Below are positions 1-5,941 of a DNA stretch of 11,668 nt, piece after piece. The notes under the pieces were generated by a model. It worked only from the letters and a program-made list of their open reading frames with translations. It made no database searches and was not told the DNA's origin. The first letter of the stretch is position 1. The number at the start of each line of letters is the position of its first letter. This DNA is from BRH-c25 sp035417425 (lineage in GTDB: Bacteria; Bacillota; Clostridia; Lutisporales; Lutisporaceae): positions 1-11,668 of the forward strand of contig DAOLPD010000091.1 of the NCBI GenBank assembly GCA_035417425.1, read 5' to 3'. The position numbers and the translations under genes were made by a program.

Positions 1-588
1 CAAAATCGGCGTATCTTTTTTTCCTATATCTCCTGAGTATAGCAGTTTTATCTCCTCGTTGTTTTCCCTGATCCACATTTCAATGATTCCCGAACCGAGT
101 ATATGTCCTGCATCTTTGATCCTGATAGAGATATTTGAGTCTATACCTATGATCTTATTGTACTCTGCAGGCTGAAAAAGCTTTAATGAAGCTTCCGCAT
201 CCGTGACGGTATACAAGGGTTCTATAACTTCTTTTCCTGCTCTTTTTCTCTTCCTGTTCTTCCATTCTGTTTCTGATTCCTGTATGAATGCACTGTCAGG
301 AAGCATAATTTTGCAAAGCTCAAAAGTCGGGGCTGTGGAAATGATCTTGCCCTTGAAGCCCCGTTTGACAAGCTGCGGTATCCTTCCGCTGTGGTCGATA
401 TGAGCATGGGATAGTATAAGGATATCAATTTCTGAAGGATTGAACCTGAATTGTTCAAAATTCATTTCGTCAGCTTCACTTCCGCCTTGAAACATACCAG
501 TGTCCAGAAGTATCTTTTTATTTCCTGTCTCGATAAGATGGCAGGATCCCGTTACAGTACCTGCCGCACCGCAAAAAGTAAGCCTCAT
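1..588 (-). CDS. MBL-fold metallo-hydrolase, RNA-processing (YSH1/COG1236) type, 5' part
   Basis: N-terminal 196 residues of a metallo-beta-lactamase-fold hydrolase; the gene runs off the left edge. The start is ATG at 588, preceded by a good GGAGGT ribosome binding site five bases away. The zinc-binding signature SHAHIDHSGRIP lies at residues 60-71 (H61, H63, D65, H66). A further metal-ligand region, DAGHILGS, is at 159-166, and YSGDIG, with the bridging aspartate D187, is at 184-189. This motif order and the opening MRLTFCGAAGTVTGS are typical of the family containing CPSF-73-like and archaeal/bacterial beta-CASP nucleases. The beta-CASP and RNA-specificity parts would lie outside the window, so RNA cleavage is inferred from the family. 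It is transcribed away from tRNA-Pro and appears to be the first gene of its unit. Confidence 0.88.
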   Translation of the reverse strand, partial: MRLTFCGAAGTVTGSCHLIETGNKKILLDTGMFQGGSEADEMNFEQFRFNPSEIDILILSHAHIDHSGRIPQLVKRGFKGKIISTAPTFELCKIMLPDSAFIQESETEWKNRKRKRAGKEVIEPLYTVTDAEASLKLFQPAEYNKIIGIDSNISIRIKDAGHILGSGIIEMWIRENNEEIKLLYSGDIGKKDTPIL

Positions 589-669
589 ATTGCACCTCCG
601 TAATTACTGAATATATACACATATATTGACTATATTCTACATCTATTCACCATTACCTTTTGAAAAACA

Positions 670-706
670 AAAAGACCTTAAATAAATTAACCTGCAAGGT
701 CTTTTT
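670..706. terminator. Bidirectional hairpin terminator between divergent genes
   Basis: A 10-bp perfect stem, AAAAGACCTT (670-679) with AAGGTCTTTT (696-705), encloses a 16-base loop and has T-runs on both strands. It lies between the MBL gene (leftward) and tRNA-Pro (rightward), so it ends neither. On the minus strand it could end cotS-like transcription that has passed antisense through tRNA-Pro. That role is inferred; the hairpin is directly visible. Confidence 0.6.
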
Positions 707-731
707 ATTGAAACAATGGAACCAAATTCTA

Positions 732-760
732 TTGACAATAAATTCATTTCGTTATATCAT
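732..760 (+). promoter_or_regulatory. Sigma-A promoter of tRNA-Pro
   Basis: A perfect -35 TTGACA (732-737), a 17-base spacer and a -10 TATCAT (755-760). Transcription would start near 767, about ten bases before the tRNA. The spacer contains a 15-base block (740-754) that recurs with one mismatch in the other tRNA promoter of this window. Confidence 0.8.
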
Positions 761-776
761 TTATATTGTCAGTTTG

Positions 777-853
777 CGGGGCGTAGCGCAGCTTGGTAGC
801 GCGCTTGGTTCGGGACCAAGAGGTCGCAGGTTCAAATCCTGTCGCCCCGACCA
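777..853 (+). tRNA. tRNA-Pro (anticodon CGG)
   Basis: A complete 77-base cloverleaf. The acceptor stem CGGGGCG (777-783) pairs with CGCCCCG (843-849), followed by discriminator A850 and an encoded CCA (851-853). The anticodon stem CTTGG/CCAAG encloses loop TTCGGGA, giving anticodon CGG (811-813) for the codon CCG; G37 after the anticodon is usual in proline tRNAs. The T-arm is GCAGG-TTCAAAT-CCTGT. The stop codon of the convergent cotS-like gene is only 12 bases past the CCA end. Confidence 0.95.
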
Positions 854-865
854 TTAAATTTAAGA

Positions 866-1954
866 CTACAACTCAATAATATCCGGGTCATAATCCAAAT
901 CCAGCCCATAGAAATTGATATAGCAATAAATGAACTCCCTTTTATAGTCTCTGCTCCTTAATTGTCTTTTAAGCTTTTTCATATACTTCTTTTCGTTCCA
1001 CTTTTTATTTCCTATATACCGCTTTCTGCCCAGCTTCCAGAATTTGTGAGGAAAAACCAATATTGCCAGTAACATTTCATATTCTTCCTTTGACATAGGC
1101 CGTAGCTTGCAATAGCTCTCAATAAGCCTTCTGCACAAGTCAAAATCCCATTTGAACCTTTTCTTTGAGAGTATCCTTCTTATCATTTTACCTAAATCGC
1201 TCATTGGAATATCATATTGACATGACTCCAGGTCAACGACAAACAGTTTATTATTTTTGTCAACAATTATGTTCTGATAATAGAAGCTGTCGTGACATAT
1301 ACTGCCTTCATTTATATAATACTCACAAAGTTCATCGTACCTGCTGTGATCGAGTATTCTGATTGCAAGCTCTGCTTCCCTAATAAAATAGTCAATATTG
1401 CTCTTATATATGTAATCGAACTCTGCTTTCAGCTTAAGCTTGTCAATATGTTCCCTGTATCCCGCCAGTTCATCCCGGCACTTTGCAAAGGTCCGACGCC
1501 ACTTCTTAATATGAGACTTGACCTTAACATGCTTAGGAGTCTTGAATCCCTTTGCTCTGTTGTGAAAATCCGCCAGAAGCTCAGAATACCTTTCTATTTC
1601 CTCCGGTATTGAAAAACTTGCTTCGCATCCTTCAATCCAATAAGTAAGATAAAAAGCCGTGTCCCTACGTTTTATTATCGGTTTTCCTTCTTTTGTACAG
1701 TAGTATTCTGCAATATAGTCACAGCCGTTTTCTTTCAAATGCAGCATAATATTATAGCTCTTCTTAGCTTTTTCATAACCATTGCTTACACGTTTCAAAC
1801 AAAAAAAACCTTTATCCGTACCAACCTTATATGCACTTCTGACTCTGTCTATCGATTCTACCCGAAAATCATAATTGTTTAATACATCTGCCAGGGTTCT
1901 CATTTCTTTTTGATTTATATCCGATGCACATTTGATTTCCGTCCGTGACAGCAT
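866..1954 (-). CDS. CotS-family spore coat protein, aminoglycoside-phosphotransferase-like kinase fold
   Basis: A 362-residue protein of the CotS/YutH/YsxE group, which has a protein-kinase/aminoglycoside-phosphotransferase fold and is associated with the spore coat. Visible features are a probable ATP-site lysine in FFCLKRV (K54), a hinge-like segment FYLTYWIEG (101-109), the catalytic-loop pattern HD-x5-N in ICHDSFYYQN (H221, D222, N228) and a metal-binding DLE (D241) in FVVDLESCQYD. The length fits the family. I chose ATG at 1954 because GGAG lies eight bases upstream; an in-frame GTG at 1972 lacks a convincing site. The C-terminal third is rich in lysine and arginine. It stands alone and is convergent with tRNA-Pro. 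Spore function and substrate are inferred from the family; no clear sporulation-sigma promoter was found. Confidence 0.85.
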   Translation of the reverse strand: MLSRTEIKCASDINQKEMRTLADVLNNYDFRVESIDRVRSAYKVGTDKGFFCLKRVSNGYEKAKKSYNIMLHLKENGCDYIAEYYCTKEGKPIIKRRDTAFYLTYWIEGCEASFSIPEEIERYSELLADFHNRAKGFKTPKHVKVKSHIKKWRRTFAKCRDELAGYREHIDKLKLKAEFDYIYKSNIDYFIREAELAIRILDHSRYDELCEYYINEGSICHDSFYYQNIIVDKNNKLFVVDLESCQYDIPMSDLGKMIRRILSKKRFKWDFDLCRRLIESYCKLRPMSKEEYEMLLAILVFPHKFWKLGRKRYIGNKKWNEKKYMKKLKRQLRSRDYKREFIYCYINFYGLDLDYDPDIIEL

Positions 1955-2030
1955 TATATCCACTCCAATCACAATATGTACCTATAATTCCGGTTAATAT
2001 ATTATATTTTGGAGTGCTATGATATATATC

Positions 2031-2062
2031 AAAAGAAAAAAAACAAACTTGTCAATTGACAA
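2031..2062 (-). terminator. Weak terminator-like palindrome plus T-tract, overlapping the tRNA promoter -35
   Basis: TTGTCAATTGACAA (2049-2062) is a perfect 14-base palindrome. Read on the minus strand it is followed by a long T-rich tract (complement of 2031-2048), so it may weakly terminate cheR transcripts that pass antisense through the tRNA. The right half of the palindrome also supplies the plus-strand -35 TTGACA. The short AT-rich stem makes terminator strength doubtful; it may instead be just the -35 region. Confidence 0.3.
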
Positions 2063-2084
2063 ATTTATTTCGTTAGTATATTAT
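2056..2084 (+). promoter_or_regulatory. Sigma-A promoter of the CAU tRNA
   Basis: A perfect -35 TTGACA (2056-2061), a 17-base spacer and a -10 TATTAT (2079-2084), with a predicted start near 2091, about eleven bases before the tRNA. The block at 2061-2075 matches the spacer of the tRNA-Pro promoter at 14 of 15 bases. Confidence 0.8.
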
Positions 2085-2101
2085 TATATTTGTTGCTGTT
2101 T

Positions 2102-2178
2102 GGGCCTTTAGCTCAGTTGGTTAGAGCAACCGGCTCATAACCGGTTGGTCCGGGGTTCGAGTCCCTGAAGGCCCACCA
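2102..2178 (+). tRNA. tRNA with CAU anticodon, probably tRNA-Ile2 (lysidine-modified)
   Basis: A complete 77-base cloverleaf. The acceptor GGGCCTT (2102-2108) pairs with AAGGCCC (2168-2174), followed by A2175 and encoded CCA (2176-2178). The anticodon stem ACCGG/CCGGT encloses loop CTCATAA, giving anticodon CAT (2136-2138). It is not the initiator, because position 1 pairs with 72 and the anticodon stem lacks three G-C pairs next to the loop. C4-G69 and C5-G68 in the acceptor stem, and close resemblance to what I recall of the Bacillus AUA-reading tRNA, favour tRNA-Ile2, whose C34 is modified by TilS. Elongator tRNA-Met remains the alternative. The tRNA call itself is firm; the Ile2 identity is about 0.65. 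Confidence 0.93.
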
Positions 2179-2187
2179 TTACACTTC

Positions 2188-2970
2188 CTATACTTGTCCG
2201 CTTCTTTTATAGAAGAAAGTTTTCACTGACTCCAGTTTATATCTGTGCGGAAGTATTATCTGCTCCGTGCTGCCGACAAACAACACTCCATTGCTGCTTA
2301 GGGAATTCCTGAAATTATGGTACATTATTGTTTTAGCTTCTTCCGTAAAATAAATCATTACATTCCTGCATACAATCAGATCACAGTTTTCAGGGTATTT
2401 GTCCACCAGCAGGTTATGATGCCTGAATTCTATACAGTTGGTTATCTTTTCACTTATCTTGTAATAATCCCCCGATTTTACAAAAAAATTATCAACAAAA
2501 TTCCTTGGCAGGTTCTCAAGGCTCTTTGAAGAATATATCCCCTTTTTTGCCTTATTCACCGCAGCGTCGTCTATATCCGTTGCAAGTATCTTGAGGCTGC
2601 TCAGATCAACGAATCTGCTCATCATCATTGCAAGAGAGTAAGGTTCTTCTCCTGTAGAACATGCAGCGCTCCATATTTTAGGCTTTTTATTAAATTTCAT
2701 TATTTCAGGCATTATTTCATTCTCCAGGACCTTCCACTGCTCGGGATTCCTGTAAAACTCTGATACATTAATTGTCAGATAATTGATGAATTCATTATAT
2801 AGATCTGAATCCTGCGTCAATGCTTTGTAATACATATCGTAGTCATCATAGTTGTTCCTGCGGATAAGCGAGTCTATCCTTCTTCGCATCTGCCGCTCCT
2901 TGTAGCTTGACAAATCTATCCCCGTAAGCCTTAATATCTTTTCTTTAAATCCTTCATAGTTATCTAACAT
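2188..2970 (-). CDS. cheR: CheR-type chemotaxis protein methyltransferase
   Basis: A 260-residue SAM-dependent methyltransferase that, by family, methylates glutamates of chemoreceptors to tune adaptation. The N-terminal alpha-helical CheR domain (about 5-58) is rich in arginine (KERQMRRRIDSLIRR). It is followed by TINVSEFYRNPEQW (66-79), the SAM-binding segment WSAACSTGEEPYSLAM (100-115), the acidic ATDID (130-134), CRNVMIYF (201-208) and the terminal FVGSTE (231-236). ATG at 2970 is chosen because AGGAG lies seven bases upstream; the in-frame TTG at 2976 is too close to that site. No cheB, cheD or receptor gene is adjacent, so it is a solitary copy, convergent with the CAU tRNA with a nine-base gap. 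Its target could be a receptor or a non-chemotaxis signalling system. Confidence 0.93.
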   Translation of the reverse strand: MLDNYEGFKEKILRLTGIDLSSYKERQMRRRIDSLIRRNNYDDYDMYYKALTQDSDLYNEFINYLTINVSEFYRNPEQWKVLENEIMPEIMKFNKKPKIWSAACSTGEEPYSLAMMMSRFVDLSSLKILATDIDDAAVNKAKKGIYSSKSLENLPRNFVDNFFVKSGDYYKISEKITNCIEFRHHNLLVDKYPENCDLIVCRNVMIYFTEEAKTIMYHNFRNSLSSNGVLFVGSTEQIILPHRYKLESVKTFFYKRSGQV

Positions 2971-3033
2971 AAGCAAACTCCTAACAGATTAATAATAGAT
3001 TGGATTATCACTATTCTATCATATGAAAAACAT

Positions 3034-3065
3034 AAAAAAAAGTCGTGATATGTATTATATCACGA
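3034..3065 (-). terminator. Second terminator downstream of ispH-rpsA
   Basis: An 8-bp perfect stem, TCGTGATA (3043-3050) with TATCACGA (3058-3065), has a seven-base loop. On the minus strand it is followed by one C and a run of eight T (complement of 3034-3041). It lies between the main rpsA terminator and cheR and would insulate cheR from read-through. As a dyad it could also be an operator for the possible plus-strand small ORF. Confidence 0.6.
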
Positions 3066-3089
3066 TAATATAATGTAAAGGGGGTCTCA

Positions 3090-3161
3090 ATGTATTTTGT
3101 GAGGTCGATATTAGTGTTGACAATAAAAAAATATTTATACATAAATGCTAAAACAAATTAA
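3090..3161 (+). CDS. Possible 23-residue small ORF with a strong ribosome binding site
   Basis: ATG at 3090 opens a 23-codon frame ending in TAA at 3159-3161. AAAGGGGG lies about six bases upstream, an unusually good Shine-Dalgarno match for a random position. The predicted peptide starts MYFVRSILVLTI and ends lysine-rich (KKYLYINAKTN), with a short hydrophobic stretch. A TATAAT at 3069-3074 could be a -10, with GTGATA at 3045-3050 as a poor -35 and an 18-base spacer, but the transcript would then begin almost at the Shine-Dalgarno. It is the only plus-strand coding candidate here. No family is recognised and chance is a real alternative. Confidence 0.2.
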   Translation: MYFVRSILVLTIKKYLYINAKTN

Positions 3162-3200
3162 AAAAGCACACTTCTTGTGAATTTCACAATGAAGTGTGCT
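3160..3200 (-). terminator. Main terminator of the ispH-rpsA operon
   Basis: An outer 10-bp perfect stem (3165-3174 with 3191-3200) continues after one bulged base into an inner 6-bp stem (3175-3180 with 3184-3189) with a three-base loop. On the minus strand it is followed by a T-run (complement of 3160-3165). It begins 16 bases after the rpsA stop codon, as expected for an intrinsic terminator. Confidence 0.9.
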
Positions 3201-3216
3201 GCTTGTGGTTCTTTGT

Positions 3217-5340
3217 TTATTCTTTAGTTGTTTCTTCAATGGTTTCTTCAATGGTTTCTTCAGCTGCCTCAGCAATTGGCTCTGTTGCTTCTTCCTTAAC
3301 TTCCTCAACAACTGGCTTTTCAGCTTCTTCTTTAGCCTCTTCGCCATTTACTTCAATGAGTTCTTTTATACTCAAGCTTATCTTCTTTTCTTCAGGCTTT
3401 ATATCAATTATTTTTGCTTTGACGGTTTCTCCTATTTTCAGTGCATCTGAAGGCTTTGCAATTCTCTTGTCAGATATCTGTGAAATATGAACAAGACCGT
3501 CTATACCCGGTTCAAGCTCTACAAAGGCTCCAAAGTTCGAAAATCTCAATACCTTAACATCAACTGTATCTCCCGGCTTATACTTTTCTCCCACAACAGA
3601 CCACGGCTCCGGAAGAGTCTGCTTAAGCCCGAGGGAAATCTTTTTCTTTTCCTTATCAACAGATAATACTATTACTTCAACTTTGTCGCCGGGTTTTACA
3701 ATCTCAGAAGGATGTTTAACTCTTGACCATGAAAGTTCAGATATATGAATGAGTCCGTCTACACCGCCAAGATCTGCAAAAGCACCAAAATCAGCAAGTC
3801 GCTTAACCTCAGCAGTTAATTTCTGTCCTACTTCGATGTTTTCCCATAACGCTTTTTCTTTAATTTCATTCTGCTTTTTCAGAAGCGATTTTCTGGATAC
3901 AACAACTTTTCTTTTATCCGGATCAAATTCAATAACTTCAACATCAACTTTTTTATTAACGAAGCCGCTAAGGTCCTCGGAATACCGTACATCGAACTGG
4001 GATGCAGGCATAAATGCCTTAACGCCCATAATTTCGACTATCCCTCCGCCCTTAACTATTTCCTTAACATAACCTTCAACAGGAGTTTTTTCATTAAATG
4101 CCGCTTCAATTTTATTAAAGTTCTTTTCGGCATCCAGAAGTTTCTTGGAAAGCACGACATTACCTTCACCGTCATTTATGCTTACTACCATTACTTCCAA
4201 TTCGTCTCCGGTTTTTATTATATCCTTCAGGTTAACATCAGTCTCCCAGGTATAGTCTTCCTTTTTTATTATCCCGTCGGATTTATATCCAATATTAACC
4301 ATGACCTCATCATCAGTAACCATGATTACGGTTCCTTTTACAGTGTCCCCGGGGTAGACTGATCTCATGGTCTTTTCATATTCTTCCATCATGTTTCCCT
4401 GGTCTTCTGCCGTATCTTCCTGTTTCTCCATTTCTTCCCTATCATCCACTATGTTTTCCTGATTCTCCGCTATTTCTACCGGATCCCCCATAATATTGCC
4501 GTTGTCCTGCATTTTTACGATAACCTCCTTAATTAACCAATCAGGTGTGGATGCACCCGCCGTAATACCAACTGTCTCAAATCTCTTCAGCATTCCTGCC
4601 GGCAAATCCTCCGCTTTCTCAATATGATAAGCATTATCGCAATTCTCCTTGCATATCTGATAAAGCTTATTTGTATTAGAACTTTTTCTGCTTCCAATTA
4701 CAATCATACAATCAACTTTTTTTGAAAGCTGTTCAGCCGATTCCTGCCTTTTTTCAGTTGCGCTGCATATGGTATTAAATATAATTGCATTTTTATATTT
4801 TTTATTAATAGCATCCACTACGCTGTCCCAAATTTTTTTTGTAATAGTAGTTTGTGCAACTAAACATATTTTATCATATATAGGAAGTTTGTCTACTGTT
4901 TTTTCATCCTCAATTACATGTGCCGAATTGTCACACCATCCATTTATACCTATTACTTCGGGGTGAGCTTTATCTCCTGCGATAAATATTTTATAGCCTT
5001 TCTTATGATATTCCTGTACCTTTTTATGTATTGCCGATACATAAGGACATGTGCAGTCAATATATCCAAATCCCTTTTCTTCAATTTGCCTGTACTTTTC
5101 CTCGCCTATTCCGTGTGAACGAATAATAAGTTCGGCACCTTCACAGTCTATCTCATCTAGGCTGTCCACAGATTTTATACCAAGTTCCTCAAGCTTGCCT
5201 GTTACCTGATCATTATGAATAAGGGGGCCAAAAGTAAAAATCTTTCTGTCCTTCTTATTATCCGCTTCTCCAAAGGCTTTATCTACAGCTCTTTTTACAC
5301 CGAAACAGAATCCTGCATATTTATCAATAATTATCTTCAT
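3217..5340 (-). CDS. ispH-rpsA: IspH-RpsA fusion: HMBPP reductase joined to ribosomal S1-type protein
   Basis: A 707-residue two-part protein. Residues 1-282 are IspH (LytB), the [4Fe-4S] enzyme reducing HMBPP to isopentenyl and dimethylallyl diphosphate in the last step of the MEP pathway. Cluster cysteines C12, C96 and C192, histidines H42, H76 and H126, E128, T165, and S220/S221/N222 with S264 are all present. After an acidic linker (about 283-327) come four S1 RNA-binding domains at about 328-400, 418-487, 501-574 and 587-661; domains 3 and 4 carry classic DFGAF/NFGAF and GLIHIS/GLVHIS motifs. The glutamate-rich tail (662-707) contains a short repeat. ATG at 5340 has GAGGG nine bases upstream and overlaps the end of plsC by 17 bases, suggesting coupled translation. 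Such fusions are known in Clostridia; both halves look intact, with no frameshift. Confidence 0.96.
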   Translation of the reverse strand: MKIIIDKYAGFCFGVKRAVDKAFGEADNKKDRKIFTFGPLIHNDQVTGKLEELGIKSVDSLDEIDCEGAELIIRSHGIGEEKYRQIEEKGFGYIDCTCPYVSAIHKKVQEYHKKGYKIFIAGDKAHPEVIGINGWCDNSAHVIEDEKTVDKLPIYDKICLVAQTTITKKIWDSVVDAINKKYKNAIIFNTICSATEKRQESAEQLSKKVDCMIVIGSRKSSNTNKLYQICKENCDNAYHIEKAEDLPAGMLKRFETVGITAGASTPDWLIKEVIVKMQDNGNIMGDPVEIAENQENIVDDREEMEKQEDTAEDQGNMMEEYEKTMRSVYPGDTVKGTVIMVTDDEVMVNIGYKSDGIIKKEDYTWETDVNLKDIIKTGDELEVMVVSINDGEGNVVLSKKLLDAEKNFNKIEAAFNEKTPVEGYVKEIVKGGGIVEIMGVKAFMPASQFDVRYSEDLSGFVNKKVDVEVIEFDPDKRKVVVSRKSLLKKQNEIKEKALWENIEVGQKLTAEVKRLADFGAFADLGGVDGLIHISELSWSRVKHPSEIVKPGDKVEVIVLSVDKEKKKISLGLKQTLPEPWSVVGEKYKPGDTVDVKVLRFSNFGAFVELEPGIDGLVHISQISDKRIAKPSDALKIGETVKAKIIDIKPEEKKISLSIKELIEVNGEEAKEEAEKPVVEEVKEEATEPIAEAAEETIEETIEETTKE
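3230..3265 (-). repeat. 12-bp tandem repeat coding the acidic S1 tail
   Basis: GTTTCTTCAATG occurs at 3230-3241 and again exactly at 3242-3253; a third unit at 3254-3265 matches its first nine bases. On the coding strand it gives an EETI-type repeat at about residues 692-703 of the IspH-S1 protein. As the unit is a multiple of three, gain or loss of copies keeps the frame, so length variation between strains is plausible. Confidence 0.8.
4391..4477 (-). repeat. Diverged 60-bp duplication coding the IspH-S1 linker
   Basis: The 27 bases at 4391-4417 align with 4451-4477 at about 19 of 27 positions, exactly 60 bases apart. In protein, EIAENQENIV (289-298) corresponds to DTAEDQGNMM (309-318). 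This suggests that the acidic linker between the IspH and S1 parts grew by an in-frame 20-residue duplication and then diverged. Biased Glu/Asp/Asn codon use could also cause part of the similarity. Confidence 0.45.
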
Positions 5341-5923
5341 TTTTATCATCCCTCTTAAGCTCATAAATCTTTTTCATAATATCGATACTTATTTTAATAT
5401 ACTCATCATTCAAAAGCTTCTTATCATAGAATTCAGCAAGCTCAATCGGTTCTCCTATAACTACATCTGTCCTCTTAAAAAACTTATAACTGCTGATAAT
5501 TGCCACCGGTACAATCGGAACTTTTGACTTTATTGCTAACATTGCAATACCGGGCTCAGCATCAATTTCTTCACTTTTTTTCCTTGTTCCCTCCGGAAAA
5601 AGAGCAAGGATTTTTCCGCTGTTTAAAAGCTTAAGAGAAGTTTTTATACTCTTAATATCCACTTCCCCTCTTTTTATCGGAAATGCGCCCAGGCTGTTCA
5701 TCAATGCCCTCAGCAGTCTATTTCTGAATAATTCAACCTTTGCCATGAAGTACATCCTTTTTGGTATTGCGATTCCCACAAATATCGGATCTATTGCACT
5801 TACATGGTTTGCACAGACGATATATGAGCCGTCCTTTGGAATATTTTCCCGGCCTGTTATTCTGTAATTATAAAATAATAAAAATACAGGTATCAATAAT
5901 GCCCTGGCAAACCTATAAAACAT
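5324..5923 (-). CDS. plsC: 1-acyl-sn-glycerol-3-phosphate acyltransferase (PlsC/LPLAT family)
   Basis: A 199-residue membrane-associated acyltransferase that, by family, adds the second acyl chain to lysophosphatidate to make phosphatidate for phospholipid synthesis. The catalytic NHVSAIDP motif (NH-x4-D: H40, D45) is followed by GAFPIKRG (79-86), the glycerophosphate-binding FPEGTR (109-114) and a VPIVPVAI segment (135-142), the standard LPLAT order. A short hydrophobic N-terminus (about 8-19) may anchor it to the membrane. ATG at 5923 has a very purine-rich site (AGGGGGAGGGG) just upstream. It starts 18 bases after cmk and its last codons overlap the start of ispH-rpsA, so the three genes are very probably one operon. 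Exact acyl-donor preference cannot be read from the sequence. Confidence 0.93.
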   Translation of the reverse strand: MFYRFARALLIPVFLLFYNYRITGRENIPKDGSYIVCANHVSAIDPIFVGIAIPKRMYFMAKVELFRNRLLRALMNSLGAFPIKRGEVDIKSIKTSLKLLNSGKILALFPEGTRKKSEEIDAEPGIAMLAIKSKVPIVPVAIISSYKFFKRTDVVIGEPIELAEFYDKKLLNDEYIKISIDIMKKIYELKRDDKNEDNY

Positions 5924-5941
5924 CAGCCCCTCCCCCTTTGA

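Noticed and set aside
600..660. Sporulation-type promoter (TGAATA-like -35) upstream of the MBL gene
   Set aside because: The -10 match is poor and the region is too AT-rich to distinguish it from chance.
660..857. 65-codon plus-strand frame running through the hairpin and tRNA-Pro
   Set aside because: It spans a terminator, a promoter and a tRNA gene and has no ribosome binding site or protein-like composition.
1971..2000. Sigma-E-like promoter (ATATT, 17 bases, CATATTGT on the minus strand) before the cotS-like gene
   Set aside because: The predicted start would fall on the ribosome binding site, leaving almost no leader, and such AT-rich matches are common by chance here.
3117..3145. Plus-strand TTGACA with CATAAA 17 bases later
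   Set aside because: The -10 is weak and it would drive transcription into the rpsA terminator with no gene downstream.
3135..3347. 70-codon lysine- and glutamine-rich minus-strand frame
   Set aside because: It is the alternate frame of the glutamate-rich S1 tail and its terminator; its composition follows from the repeat and it has no independent signal.
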